64,000 bases of DNA from Plectosphaerella cucumerina (GCA_020746995.1 JAGPXD010000003.1:4774001-4838000); one strand, 5' to 3'. Positions 20,742 through 32,300 are shown, counted from the first letter of the stretch. Made by a program: numbers and translations. The notes: generated by a model from the sequence alone, not told the origin.

Positions 20742-21929
20742 GGTAACGAGACCACGGGCTATGTGCGGCGGCCGGAGACGAGTGGCGGGTTGAAGCTACA
20801 TGAGTTGGGCAACAGTCGTTCGTTTCTCGAGGTGTCAAAGTTTCGAAGGGAGGATGAGCGTCGTACCCTCGACGGGGCAGCCCGCAGGGCAAGCTGGACG
20901 GCGTGCCGCCCTCGTTATGAGAGCGCAGCAACACCTGCAGCATCCCAGCCCGCAACCTCGCTTGGAGTCTGACACGACCCAGATGAAAGAGTCGCCATCT
21001 GCAAGGGGCAGCAACCAAACAGGGCTGGCCAAGACCCGACGCTTTCCCCCACTGGGCGATTCCCCCTGACGGCCCGCGCCCGCCAGGCGCAGCATCTCAC
21101 CCATCCAGGAGCACTGGCGCAGGGCGCAGGGCCGCCGCTCACCGTTTGGACCACACCATGGTCGCCAAATTTGGCTGCGTCGGGGCGGCAACGAGACGCC
21201 CTTGATTGGGCGCGTTGGCGACGGGGCCAGTGTCCTCGCGTCTCTTTTGCCGGGGGAGCTCCGCCGAAGCTGCCGGGCAATGCCACGATGATCGAGTGGC
21301 CGCGTCTGATCGAGGGCTGGCGTCTAATCGTTCGCTGCGGCGGCGTCTCGGGGGAGAGCATAAACGTGACGAGCGTGATCTGTCGTCGTCTGGGTCGCAT
21401 GTGTGGGGGCCTAGTGGTGACGAAGGGAACCTGGGAGTCCACGTCGTCGAACACGACGATGACCACCTCACCTGAGAGTGACCACCTGAGGGTGTCGGAA
21501 CCGCAATGCAGAGGGAGGGAGACGGGAGTGCGAGCTGGGCAAGGGCAAGGGCGGGTGCGAGGAAGCTACGGGGGTCGCACCTGCTGTAGGATCGCTCGTC
21601 ATGGCGGACCGGGGTACTTTGCCCCGCCACGAGGCATCGGGACTGGTCCCGGAGGAAGGGGCGACCAGGGACGGGAGTGATGACAGATGATGCACCCAAT
21701 TTGGAATCAAAGACGAACCAATATTCCGACTTTCAAGGATCATGGACATTCTTCTAGAAATGTGAATCCATCTTCGTGAAAAGTAAAATGACTAGCTAGG
21801 TATCTTTGCCAGTACCCGCGTTTCCCCTCCTCCTACCCATTATCTGACATATGTAACGACGGGACCAATCAATAAATGTGCCAACTCCAAAACTTCTCAA
21901 GTCTAACCTATTCATCGTGAATATCTCAC
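20742..21929. other. Intergenic region upstream of the Cys-rich membrane protein and downstream of PhoD-like gene
   Basis: This 1.19-kb stretch carries the promoter of the gene starting at 20741 and the 3' flank of the PhoD-like gene that ends at 21930. Short open frames on both strands have no domain features. Sequence near 21680-21900 is AT-richer, as expected for a 3' UTR. Confidence 0.4.
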
Positions 21930-23894
21930 TTACACGCCCCGAATCTTGTCCCAGAAGGACGAAGACTTGGCCTCGGCCGAGACGGGCGGCGCTGTGATGA
22001 CCGTGTCCCAGACCTGCTCGCCGTTGACAAACAGGCGGTAAGTCAAGGTGCTCTGGGATCCCTGCTCGTGGTTCTCGATGGTGAGGGCACCGAACTTTGA
22101 GTTACCCGAGTGGATGTACCTGCAATGCTGTTAGTCAAGTTGTTCTTAATGCGGAGACGAATAAGTCACTTGATGGCGACATCCTCATCATCGTACTGCC
22201 TGTACGTCGGCACAGGCGAGGAGAACTGATTCAGCGGGCTGCAGGAGAACTCGAAAGGCGTGGCCGTCTGGGCCCAGCGGCCGCCGGCCGGGGGCGGGAA
22301 CTTTGTCGCAGCAAACTCGTGCCTGTCTCCCGAGACGATGACGACGCCGACACCCCTGGAGCCCGCGTCCCACATGGCCTCGAGGACGCGGCGGCGCTCG
22401 AAGAGGAAGCCGCCCCAGGTGTCCTTTGTGTTGATGGGCCAGTTCTTGGTCAGGGGCACCGAGGAGGCAACAATCTTCCACCGGACGCCCTTGGGGACCG
22501 GGCGCTCCAGCCAGGCGATCAGATCATCGAGCTGATCAGCACCGAGCATGGTCTTGACGGGGCTCTCGAAGGGCTCGTCGTTGTCGGAGCGGTACGTCCT
22601 GGTGTCGAGGAGGAAAAAGCTGGCGGGGCCTTGGGTGAACTCGAAGTAGGTGGCGCCGGCCCTCTGGGCTGCCGACCCTGCGGCCATGGCCCGGGGCGGG
22701 TTGACCGCGGCCTGGTAGTGATGCCAGGGGTCGACAGCAGCGTCGTAAACGCCCGTGGTGTTGGCGGACCAGTCGTTGGCAATTTCGTGGTCATCCAGAA
22801 CATGGATCCAGCTCAAGTTCTGGCCGACGGACGACCAGTCGGGCGAGGCATACACGTGGCGGTACTTCTGGCGGTAGGCCTCAGCGTCCTTGCCCATGCG
22901 CTTGGGGACGTCGATGTAGATGAAGTCACCCAAGAAGAGCATGAGCTGGGCCTTGAGCTCGGGGATCCAGCGGGCGAGATGGCGCAGGCCCGGGATAGCC
23001 AGAGGGTGCTCGAGTGGGTTGTAGGGGAACCGCGGCAGGATGCACGACGTGGACAGGAAGGTGAACTTGCCGTCGTCATACTCAGACATCTGGCCGGGGC
23101 GCGGGGGCGCGACAAACTCGCCCGAGTGGTTGTTGGAAGTCCTCCACTCGTAGATGCGCTGCTTGTTGTGTCGTAGAGGCACAGAGATGGTGCCGGTAAA
23201 GTCGGTCGAGTTGTCCGTCCAGCGGACATTGCCGCCCGTCTGCCACAGCGTGTTGTCGAAGGGCGGCTGGGGGTCCTTGACGTGAATCTCCAGGGTCACG
23301 GGCATCTGGGCCTGGTCGGGCTCGCGGATGACAAAGTTGGCCTCAGTAGGGGAGACGTAGCCGAGGCGCACGAAGGACAGGTCGTTGCTGGGGTTGAAGT
23401 GCTTGTTCCTGAACAGCACGTCGGCGACCATGGCGGCAAGGGCAGCATTGATGAGGAAGGTCGCGAGAGACACGAGGGCGCTGCGATTGGTGGGCGCGCC
23501 GGTCAATAGGGAACGCCATGGGTTTGTCGTCTTCTCCTCAATGACGATGGTCTCGTCAACTTCTGCCTCGACGAGAGCTGGAGTGGTCTCGTCGGCATCG
23601 TCGGCATCGCCGGCACCTTCCGGGATGACCTTGGTGACCGTGACATCGACGTCGTCCTCAATCACCTCGTACTCAGGCCCGCTCAGGTAGGTGGTGATGA
23701 AAGACGACGTGTACAGGGCGAACAGCGACAGAATGGTCAGGGGAAGCACAGGCTACAGCTATCAGTCAGGCCGAAAGTCACGATGTCTGCCAGACGCGAC
23801 TTACCGGTCCAGCGACCCATCGGAAGAAGATGTACGACAGGCCGCGCAGGGCGACCGACGAGTAGGTGGCCACCTTTGCCTGGAGCGCCGTCAT
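21930..23894 (-). CDS. PhoD-like metallophosphoesterase / alkaline phosphatase D-type, membrane anchored
   Basis: Three exons. The first encodes MTALQAKVATYSSVALRGLSY... from 23894, the middle holds most of the protein, and the last follows a GTGACT donor near 22153 and ends FWDKIRGV at 21930. About 620 residues. Two hydrophobic segments (LPLTILSLFALYTSSFITTYL and LVSLATFLINAALAAMVADVLF) flank an acidic loop near the N-terminus, so the enzyme is probably membrane bound. PhoD features follow: FTFLSTSCILPRFPYNP, MLFLGDFIYIDVP, WIHVLDDHEIANDW, DTRTYRS and VIVSGDRHEFAATKF. These give the Asp/His/Asn metal ligands. PhoD enzymes cleave phosphodiesters and monoesters, but the substrate here is unknown. 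It is divergent from the p24 gene. Confidence 0.88.
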
Positions 23895-24623
23895 GTTGGG
23901 CGTTTGTACCTGTGACCGAGGTCGTCAAGCTGCAAGTGAGCCGATGTGGCGTGCAGATGGAAGGTGGTTGCTGTAGTTGGCAAGCCAAGAGCTTGGAGGG
24001 GCTTGGGGATGAATAGCCAGCTCGAAAGTGGAAGTAGAATGAAAAGGGAAATCCCACAAGCCGGGGGTAGCGAATGAGAGGCACCTTGAGAGGTGGTTGA
24101 GGCCGGTGATGGGAAGGAAGATACAGATACCCAAGGAATGCTGGGATTATGAGGTCACCATCCTTTGAACCAGGGAAGCTTCAGCCTAACGCCAGGCAAC
24201 TGATAGCACGTGTGAGCGGAGGGAGCGCCCGGGACATCATCAGAATGACATGACGCGACTGAACGCGGGTTGGCTGACTGAGCCACGTTCAGGGGCAGCT
24301 TCACATTCGAGCCAGCCACATGGTTCCGTGGCTGAGAGAACTGTTCCAGGTCGGTCTGCCGCTACTGGCCCGGGCGCCGGCAGTCGGCGGGGCCGCTAAC
24401 TGTACTTACCGTTCCACTTTAAAGGCACCTCTGGCCACTGAGGTGCGCCTGCACTCGCGACCGTGGCCCGTTCCCACATGGGAGGGCGGCCCTCGAATTG
24501 GCGATGGACAGCTTGCAGCTCCGACGAACCTTCAAGTTCAACTCGGCTCGAGATCAACTCGCCAACCCAGGAACCAGAATCCACCACCCACTCGACCGCC
24601 GCCGTCGCGCTCCCCCCCCAACA
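23895..24623. promoter_or_regulatory. Divergent promoter region PhoD-like / p24 cargo receptor
   Basis: This 729-bp region separates two divergent start codons. The frame that runs into the p24 gene has upstream ATGs (for example 24498), but signal-peptide position shows they are not the start. CT-rich and C-rich sequence directly before 24624 looks like a fungal 5' leader. Confidence 0.45.
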
Positions 24624-25372
24624 ATGAGGTTGCCGGCTCTCTCCTTCGGGCTTCTCGCCTGCCTCGCATCCCAGGTCGCCGCCACGGCCCTGACATACAA
24701 GCTCGGCGCCAACGAGAAGGCCTGCTTCTACGCCACGACGGAGAAGGATGTCGAGAAGATTGCTTTCTACTTTGCTGTACGCTTCTCTTCAGTGAATTGG
24801 ATCCGAGGCAATTGCTGACAGTTCGCGCGCAGGTGCAATCAGGCGGCTCTTTCGATGTCGACTACATCGTCACTGGACCCAACAACAAGATCATCCTCGA
24901 GGGCGAGAAGGAGCGCCAGGGCGACTTTGTCTTCACGGCCGGGCAGAAGGGCGATTACGAGTTCTGCTTCAATAACGAGATGAGCACATTTGCCGAGAAG
25001 TTTGTCGACTTTGAGATTGCCGTACGGCCCCTCCCCTCCCCCTTTCTGCCTCACAGCCCGACTGACATGATCCCTTCCCAGGTCGAGAACGAGAAGCGCG
25101 CCGAGATCCCTGCCAAGCAGGGCACATCCCCCGAACAGACCGGCGCCCTGGAGGAGAGCCTGTTCAAGCTGTCCAGCAAATTGTCGACCATCTCCAGGGG
25201 CCAAAAGTACTTCCGCACGCGCGAGAACCGCAACTTCGCTACCGTCCGGAGCACCGAGGGAAGGATCGTCAACATCAGCATCATCCAGTGCGGCATGATC
25301 ATCATCATGGGCGCCCTGCAGGTCTTTGTCGTCCGCTTCTTCTTCCAGGGCGCACGCAAGGGCTACGTGTAG
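24624..25372 (+). CDS. p24-family (EMP24/GP25L/ERP) COPII/COPI cargo receptor, gamma-type
   Basis: Three exons, 24624-24776, 24833-25021 and 25082-25372, giving 210 residues. p24 proteins cycle between ER and Golgi and help pack GPI-anchored and other cargo. In order: a signal peptide (MRLPALSFGLLACLASQVAATA, about 22), a GOLD domain (LTYKLGANEKACFYATT, then FDVDYIVTGPN and YEFCFNNEMSTF with its paired cysteines), a coiled coil (EESLFKLSSKLSTISRGQKYFRTRENRN), one TM helix (IVNISIIQCGMIIIMGALQVFVVRFFF) and a short basic tail (QGARKGYV). The GOLD pattern is closest to the gamma (TMED3/7, yeast Erp2-4) branch. The start was chosen for the signal peptide, not the first ATG in the open frame. Confidence 0.9.
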
Positions 25373-26011
25373 TGGCTGGGCGGTGGATGAGCAGTCTACC
25401 AACAGGGGCGATGGAACGCATCATGCGCAGACTCGAATAAACTGGCTCGCATGGATATGGTGGGGGAAAAGAGATGGGCTCATGGCACGAGCTAGTCGGC
25501 GCAGCCTGGCGAGAAGCGCACAGGGAAGCGTGGGAAAGCGCGCGCACGATGAATGACATGTCATCCGCAAGCCGTGTAACGAGACTTGAGGTTTTTCTAT
25601 ACGTTTCTACTTCATTTCAATGGCGCACGGGTGATAAGACACTCTGGACAGGTGGAACGATGTCGCCTTGTGAAGAAGCAGGCTGAGTGGTGGGCTCTAG
25701 TGAAGCCAGCCTGGGCGCAACGAGTTGGTTCGCCAGGATGCTATCAGGGTTTCTCGTAACAGGGCCAAGTACGTCGCTGCCGAGACAGAGATTGCAGCAT
25801 GTGAGACGGCTATGTTCAAGAGGCTCTTCTGCTGAGTATGACGTCGAGCGATGCATGGAAAATGTGTCGAGGAACGCGCCTATGGTCCGAGAGATAGTCT
25901 TGAATTACACGGGGGAGAAAGCGCTGAAACTGCCACACAGCTACTGAACGCTTAGGTGTGTATGATCTTGTGTTGGTACATTAGGCGTGTTTGCCTCTCG
26001 CAGCGCTTCCC
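25373..26011. other. Convergent intergenic region p24 / HTD2-like
   Basis: This 639-bp gap lies between two converging genes and holds both 3' UTRs. I see no supported coding sequence, repeat or RNA gene. Confidence 0.4.
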
Positions 26012-27116
26012 TCACGCCAGAATCTCGCCCCTCATACTCGTAACCCCTTTCTTATCAACAGTAACCTCATGCGATGTGCCCTCCTCGGTTTTCCGAACAT
26101 CACCAGTCCTGATGACATACGACTCTCCCGCATAGATCGGAGCCAGTGCTCTGTAAGAAATGGCCCTGGGTCCGACCTCCTGTCCATGATGGTCCCGCCA
26201 GTAGTCGAGCATTCCGATCAGGTTCAGCGGGCCGTGAACTACCTCGCCCGGATGACCCTCGACCTCGTTCGTCCATGTCTGGTTGTAGTGAATCTTGTGG
26301 CCGTTGAAGGTCAAAGCCGAGAAGCGGAAGAGACCGACGGGCGACCAGCGCACCTGTCTCTGAGGGAGGCCTGTAGATGTGAGCATGACACCTTGACCTC
26401 GTCCGGAGCAGGCCCTTCAACGTACCGTCTACCAACTCGTCTCTGGAGATCGAAGGCCCCAACGTGTCGGCATCAGTCAACCTCTTCGTACTGCCCGAGG
26501 TGGCCTGCACCTCAGGCCGAAAGATCCACGACCTCTGATCGACGACACCAAGGCCCCTCGGCCCCCAGAGCTCCTTCTCAATCTCCACCAGAACCATCTC
26601 CTGCCCAGCCTTGTTCGCCTTGGCCGTCGCGCCGACAAATCTCGTCCGCTCCTCGACCTCATCCCCCACACGTAGAGCAGCGTCCTCACCCCCAGCCGCA
26701 GGCCACGCCATCCGTCCGCCCGCCCACATGCGCCGCGTAAACGGCGCCGGCGAGTTGAACGTACGGTCGGTGCCATCAGGTCCGAGCTCGGACTCGACCC
26801 CGTTAGGCGTGAAGTACACGAGATGCCATCCCGGCGGCACGGGGGTGCCTGTTGCCGGGGGCGTGTCGGACACGTCTACGCCGCCTATCTCGCGCCGGCC
26901 GAGGGTAAGGCTGAGCTTCTGCAGCTGATTGGCGTCCAGAATCTGGCGACGGACAGTCGTTTGTCCCTGGAATTTGTGCGTGAGCTGCTCCACGGCCTCG
27001 GAGGCGCAGATGGCCTTGGATGATGTAGCAGGTCTACTTGTCGTGAACCATCGGCGCCCGGGGGCAGCCACCAGGCGGACTGTTCTTCCGAGGTTGCGTG
27101 GGACTTCGCGAGACAT
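26012..27116 (-). CDS. HTD2: Mitochondrial 3-hydroxyacyl-thioester (ACP) dehydratase, HTD2-like, of type II fatty acid synthesis
   Basis: Two exons, 27116-26426 and 26370-26012, giving 349 residues; the join restores ELVDGLPQRQVRWSP. HTD2 removes water from 3-hydroxyacyl-ACP in the mitochondrial pathway that supplies octanoate for lipoic acid. The N-terminus is rich in Arg and Ser with almost no acid (MSREVPRNLGRTVRLVAAPGRRWFTTS is longer than 20; its key feature is RRWFTTS), as for a matrix presequence. The middle has W-H-L-V-Y-F, MWAGGRM and WIFRPE motifs of this branch of hot-dog dehydratases. The C-terminal hot-dog half has FRFSALTFNGHKIHY, where the His is the usual catalytic residue, and VVHGPLNLIGMLDYW. 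Confidence 0.82.
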
Positions 27117-27549
27117 GATATCGAAGCTCAGGCGAAGCAGATGACGTTTTGGAAAGCGAGCAAAGGTCGTTGAATGAGTGAGATGCCTCAATTGATTGGC
27201 ATGTGGTCGATCCCAAGCTCGGCTTCTCGCTCGCATTCCCCGGACCCCGCAACGGCGCCGAAGCCAAGATGCCGAAGAAGCCGAACCCCTTTTTCGCAAG
27301 TGACCTGGCCTCGCCAGCAGATGAAGCCGTTACTCCGTAGCTACACTTCCCTAGGTATGGAGGATAATTTAATTTATTCAAATCACCCCGAATCATAGCT
27401 CCGTATGAGATTGGTGAACTGCGAGATGTGTTTCGACTCATTCAGTTACCCTGTTCCTGACGTCTTATCGCATTCCATTGCGTACCATCAACCATGTCCT
27501 CCATAAAACACAGCGACCTAGGAAATACAAGACGTGCGACTGATGAAGC
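27117..27549. other. Intergenic region (HTD2 promoter; Zn2Cys6 gene 3' flank)
   Basis: This 433-bp stretch holds the promoter of the HTD2-like gene and the 3' flank of the regulator gene ending at 27550. An AT-rich patch (ggataatttaatttattcaaat) lies near 27361-27382. No gene is seen. Confidence 0.35.
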
Positions 27550-29934
27550 TTACAACGCATATGAGGAGCTGTCAGGTTCCGGAGCGGGAGTCAAGAAATC
27601 CTCGCAAGCGCCACAAGGCCCATACATCATACTGAATGGCCGCGCCATCGCGGCGCGGTCAAGCACAGGTTCTGCCAGAGCATCCGTGGCCGAACCAACG
27701 TCTTCAAAAGCCTGACCAGAAGCACGGAACGTCGATCTCATCTCCGGTCTTGCGCTCAGCTTCAGGGCCTTTGGCAGTTCAGGGCCTGCGCCATCATCAA
27801 CGTATCCATGGAAGAAGTCCCAAAACACCCGGTTGGCTTCCCAGGTGCCGTGGCCTTGGATCTTATCCAGACCACGAAGGCAAGACTGCGCCCGGCTAGT
27901 CAGAATGGCCTTCTTCTGGCCGTCGGCTGCCCTCCTTTGATATGCGAGGAGAAACAACGCAGATAAGATGGCCGCAATGCTTCGTCGACGACTCAACGCG
28001 TCAGTGGTGATTGATAATGGTTCTGGCTCGCTACTCACAGGTGTGTATCCTGCTGTCCAAATCGGCATTTGTCCTGCATGATCATGTCGTCCACAGCCCT
28101 GCTTATCTCAGAGGCGGCTTCGAGTGCCAGGGGCCCGTCCGTACCATCGACGTCTATTCCGTGCAGAAGCTTGCCCTGGAAGATCAAAAGGCGGACGTGA
28201 CTATGGTCTGGTGAGTTGCGTCCGTGCCGTGAGGGCACAGGAGAAGGGAATCCTTACTTGCAGGCTATTCTCAGCTTGGATACCCAAACCGAGGTCTTTG
28301 CTGGCCAGGATGTTCCCGCCAGGCCATCAAGCAGCTTTCGCATGGAGGACTCCAGGCTAGCGTCGAAAGCTCTGTCGGCACCCGGGTCGGCCTGGGGCAT
28401 ATCTCGAACGAAATACCTGTCAGTCACTTGCCCGACTGTATCAATCAAAGTTAGTGACGAAGAACACATGATGAGCGAAGGGGCGGGTGCGCGCACGTGT
28501 CTTGGCAACTTCTACCACAGCGATGAAATATGCCGCGTGCTCTGGCAGCTCCCGCGCAAAAACAGAATCTTCGGGTGCCGGTTCATTGCCCTCAAAGTCA
28601 GATGCTCTTGGAGGCTCAATATCACAGTCGGCTTCCCGGATGCGGCAAGGTAGGCCTAAGAAGGAAGCAACTTGCCGCTCCCGCATCTGCAAGATACCAA
28701 GTTAGTAGTGGCCCTTCGCCTGCCTTCTGGGACTCACGTAGATAGACCACCATAACTTTCGAAGTGTCCGGGCTTCTTCGACGCTCTTTTGCAAAAAGGT
28801 TGATCTGGTATGCCTGTGAGTAGCTCGTCCCGAGTGAGTCGGCGATTTTTGCATCAACTCACGACCGATGAATCCTCATGGATTGGCCCAGTGAAACGGC
28901 GACCCCTGACCACTCTCGTGCGTTCGAAGAGTTCGCATTGGCGCCTTTGCAGAGACTCAGAAGGAGAGCAGATTGAAGCATGGTAATGTTGTCCCTCTCG
29001 GCGTGCGTCTGGAACAGGAGTGTGGCTCGGTTGTGTAGGACTTTTTCCGCATGATTCGGATCCTCGAAACCCAAGGCGCGGGCGATGGTGACATCGCCGT
29101 AAGAAACGACAACGGCAAGTATGCTCGTTATAAGAAGAAGCGACGTCGTCCCGGTCAGCACTTGATGCACCAGTATTTTTCGGTCCAGCACGGGGAAGGA
29201 CGGATGAATAGAAACCAGGTACTCCATCAAAGCCAGCTCAGTCACACGGGCGTCGTAGCCCGAAAAGCAACCTTCGTCGCGGAGATAGCGGATTCTACTG
29301 GCCCCGAGATGCTCTACTCGGTGCTGATCTGTGGTCGAATTTTCTCTCAGGTGGGCAAGGATTTCTTCATAGGGATCGTAAAGTCCGAGTTCGAGATCGA
29401 TCTCAGGAAGTAGTGCAGTCGACTCAGCAACAAACAGTTTGAAAGGTACCGTAAGGTTAGACGCTGGAGGTAGGTACACGCTCCATCTTTGCATTGTTGC
29501 CCGCAGCACGTTGTAAAGAGTCCCACGGTACCTGAGAGCAACGTCATTTGCAGGAGTGGCAGTCTTGCTCGGTGCCGAAAGAGTGTGTTCCTCCTCGGAA
29601 TGCGTGGGATGCGGAGACGCCGACGTTGTAAGCAGCTGGCGAGACCGACGCTGATATCTCTTGGGCGTTAGGTTGAGTTGGCTTGACGTAGGCAGGATAC
29701 TCACTTGCCGCGCCGCGAGGGAACTACCTCGCAGAGCGCTTCTGCTCTTGCGCAGTTCCTGCATGGCTGAGAGTCCACAACGTCACATCGCAGTTTGCGC
29801 TCGTTGCATCTACGACAGGCCTGTCTTGCTCGACGCACTGTAGGGGTAGGACTAGGGGTCGGTTCTTCTTCGTTTGAGAGCATTCCGGCCGGAGCACGAT
29901 GTATGTCGGCCGCCATGATGAGGTTTTGATCCAC
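27550..29934 (-). CDS. Zn2Cys6 transcription factor with fungal-specific regulatory domain (cutinase factor 1-beta-like)
   Basis: Seven exons join to about 690 residues. Exon 1 is 29934-29705 and exon 2 begins at 29657; later joins give WWSIYMRERQVASFLG, VEVAKTLGQVTDRY, RIACNHVRLLIFQ and QQDTHLRRRSIAAIL. The binuclear zinc cluster sits at about residues 38-66 (ACRRCNERKLRCDV...PCRNCARAEALC), with six cysteines in standard spacing. The fungal_trans region includes YRGTLYNVL, LALMEYLVSIHPSFPVLDR and the RKLWWSIYMRERQ...RI hallmark with PLP-free DCDIEPP. The pattern resembles CTF1-beta/FarB-type regulators of lipid and cutin genes, but I cannot fix targets. The donor before STFLQK has two possible acceptors. 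No metabolic cluster lies beside it. Confidence 0.85.
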
Positions 29935-30257
29935 TTAGGCTTTGGCTAGGGGTATTGGGATGATGCTGGATTTGATCCGGAACTTGAAGAGAAGTAGGAA
30001 AGAAGGAAAGGGGGTGAGAGAGGGGAAGAAGCCGGAGGTGCCTACGGAAATAGCCGAAGATAGGGTAAGTAGCCGAAATTCAAGAAGCCGAAAACCAGTA
30101 AGTCGCCGAGACTGCTTAAGTAATCTCAAAGCAAAGCCACAGGACCTTAGTAAGCGGGTCATCAACTTTGACGGAACTTGACTGAAGTTCAGGCATCACC
30201 CAGACATCACACTGCACACACACTCACCAAAGACGTCCCCCCCTGATCGCCGCCACC
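29935..30257. promoter_or_regulatory. Divergent promoter region Zn2Cys6 regulator / KIN17
   Basis: This 323-bp region separates two divergent starts. The half near the regulator is strongly purine-rich on the plus strand (29985-30070, many AAGG/GGAA runs), so the regulator's leader would be pyrimidine-rich. The half before KIN17 is CACA-rich. No TATA box is clear. Confidence 0.45.
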
Positions 30258-31265
30258 ATGCCCAAAGCCGAGGTCGGTTCGACCAAATGGGTCGCCAACA
30301 AGATGAGGCGCAAGGGCCTCCAGAAGTTGAAGTGGTACTGCCAAGTCTGCGAGAGGCAGATGCCCGACGACAACGGCTGGAAGCTACACACCCAGAGCGA
30401 GTCCCACGTGCGCCGCATGCTCGCCGTCGGCGAGGACCCGCGCAAGGCCACCGAGGAGTTCTCGCGCGAGTTCCTGCGCCACTTCATCCAGCTCCTCAAG
30501 ACGGGCCACGGCGAGAAGAGCGCGCAGATCAACCGTTTCTACCAGGAGGTCATTGCCCAGAAGGACCATATCCACATGAACTCGACAAAGTGGCCCAACC
30601 TGACCGAGTTCGCCAAACACCTCGGCCGCGAGGGCATCTGCCGCGTCGAGGAGACGGACAAGGGCCTCCATGTCGCCTGGATCGATAACTCGCCCGAGGC
30701 CCTGCGACGGCAAGAGGAGCTGCGGCGCAAGGATGCCCAGGACCGCGGCAACGAGGAGGTCGAGCAGATGATGATCCGCGAGCAGATTAAGAGAGCCCAG
30801 CAGGCCGAGGCGCGCAGGGGCGGACCTGGAGCGGCAAATGAAGAAGCCGACGAGGAGGGCCGCATGCTCAAGAGGGAGGAGGGCGAGAAGATCAAGCTGT
30901 CTTTTGGCGCCAAACCGGCTGCCGCGCCTGCCGCCAAGACCAGCGAGCCCGCCGCGATTGGGGAGAAGGCGTCAGCTTCGCCGGCCGGTGAGACAGGCGA
31001 GGAGACTAAGCCAGCACCCGAGAAGCCCGCAACAGGTGGCCTCTCACTCAAGATGACGGCCAAACCACAAACCAAGAACGTCTTCGCCGCGGCAAAGAAG
31101 AACGCCCTCTCCGGCAGCGCACCGAAGAAGAACGCATTCGAGCAGCCCAAGAAGATCAGCGAGGCGGAGCGGATCATGCGCGAAGACATGGAGCGGATGA
31201 AGAAGCGAGGCCGCGACGGCGGGTCCGCCGCGCCGTTTGGGAAGAAGCAGAAGACGGACCGCTGA
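30258..31265 (+). CDS. KIN17-family nuclear zinc-finger protein (Rts2/Kin17)
   Basis: Single exon, 335 residues. KIN17 proteins bind DNA and RNA and act in replication, DNA damage response and splicing complexes. The N-terminus (MPKAEVGSTKWVANKM, RKGLQKLKWYCQVCERQMPD) matches the family closely and includes the C2H2 finger (YCQVC...HTQSESH, about 27-50). The Kin17 middle domain follows (FSREFLRHFIQLLKTGHGEK, RFYQEVIAQKDHIHMNSTKWPNLTEF, GICRVEETDKGLHVAWID). A charged coil and an Ala/Pro/Lys-rich tail end the protein with a nuclear-localisation-like KKRGRDGG...KKQKTDR. The tandem C-terminal SH3-like/KOW module of animal KIN17 is missing, as in other fungal members. Confidence 0.93.
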   Translation: MPKAEVGSTKWVANKMRRKGLQKLKWYCQVCERQMPDDNGWKLHTQSESHVRRMLAVGEDPRKATEEFSREFLRHFIQLLKTGHGEKSAQINRFYQEVIAQKDHIHMNSTKWPNLTEFAKHLGREGICRVEETDKGLHVAWIDNSPEALRRQEELRRKDAQDRGNEEVEQMMIREQIKRAQQAEARRGGPGAANEEADEEGRMLKREEGEKIKLSFGAKPAAAPAAKTSEPAAIGEKASASPAGETGEETKPAPEKPATGGLSLKMTAKPQTKNVFAAAKKNALSGSAPKKNAFEQPKKISEAERIMREDMERMKKRGRDGGSAAPFGKKQKTDR

Positions 31266-31617
31266 GGGCCCGGGGTCTCTGGACATGTATACACCTGTAT
31301 GTTGGATTTATCACCACGGCGCGGCGTTTGGACTTTTTCCGGGTGGATGGACGAGCGAGCGGATCACGGGCGACGGCGGCACCTTTCTAGATACCAGGAC
31401 GATGAAAAAGTCCCATGAACTGCATATTCCTCTTTAAAACTCCTCCTTTTCCGTTGTGATGCCAGTTGTCTCCCAAAACGCCATCGCATAGTTCAAATAG
31501 CACTCCCATCCTTGGCTTCGATGCGGGAATCAGCCGTCGGCCTCGATGTCGGTTCCGTCGCGGCTTGCACATCGTCAGTTACTGTCTGATGTCACGGCAG
31601 GGTATCTCCAGCATGAC
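31266..31617. other. Convergent intergenic region KIN17 / SPT4
   Basis: This 352-bp gap lies between converging genes and contains both 3' ends. Nothing coding or repetitive is supported. Confidence 0.4.
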
Positions 31618-32023
31618 TTACGGGATGTACACGCGTCCCTCGTCCTCCAGCATCTGCCTGACCTCATCCGGCAGGGTACCAGAGACCTTTGTCGCGTAGA
31701 CGCCCTTGACGTAGCCGTCGAGCCTCTGCCACTTTGCGACCCAGGACCGTGCCGGGTCGGCGAGAGTGATGAGGCCCTCGAAGACCTGGGATGTGCAGCT
31801 CTCGATCTGTTCCTGGGAGCCGGCGAGGTGGAGGACGTCTTCGCAGTTGGGGCAGCCGATGTCGCGGAATTTCTGTGTCGGGGGGGCTTTGCGTCAGCCG
31901 TGGGAAGGGAGACAGAGAGGTTGGGGACCTGGAGCGACGTACCGTCTGGCTCAGCACGATGGAGCAGACCATGCATGCGCGCAGGAAGCGCTGCTGCCCG
32001 GGGGCGACGAATCCCGAGCTCAT
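31618..32023 (-). CDS. SPT4: Transcription elongation factor SPT4
   Basis: Two exons, 32023-31943 and 31872-31618, with a 70-nt intron (GTACGT donor, CACAG acceptor), giving 111 residues. Spt4 pairs with Spt5 (DSIF) on RNA polymerase II. The four-cysteine zinc site is split by the intron: ACMVCSIVLSQT then KFRDIGCPNCED. The core continues with SCTSQVFEGLITLADPARSWVAKWQRLDGYVKG and ends YATKVSGTLPDEVRQMLEDEG, all standard Spt4 features. Size is typical. It shares a short divergent promoter (277 bp) with POP8. Confidence 0.95.
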
Positions 32024-32300
32024 GATTGCGGTCGGGTAGTTTTGTTGCAGGTTCGAAAGGATGGTGAGGCAGGGACGGAGTTGGCGCAAGATGGCCTTGA
32101 TTGTTTGTTCTAGTTGGGGAGCTTCAACTTTGAGGGCCGGCGGGATCCGGGGTGGAGTATGCAAGTACCGAAGGCGTGGCCCCGCCAGGCGCAATATCTT
32201 CAAAACTCAACCCAAGCCATCGACACATCAACACCACCTCAGCACACTTTCCCAAAAAGAAAGACGGTATTTCCACTGGCTGGAAAGGGCCGGCTCAATT

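Noticed and set aside
22097..23176. 359-residue plus-strand frame opposite the PhoD-like gene
   Set aside because: Frame shadow with Gly/Arg-rich composition; the minus strand encodes a coherent enzyme.
24320..24623. Upstream in-frame start for the p24 gene
   Set aside because: It would bury the signal peptide inside the protein, which p24 proteins do not do.
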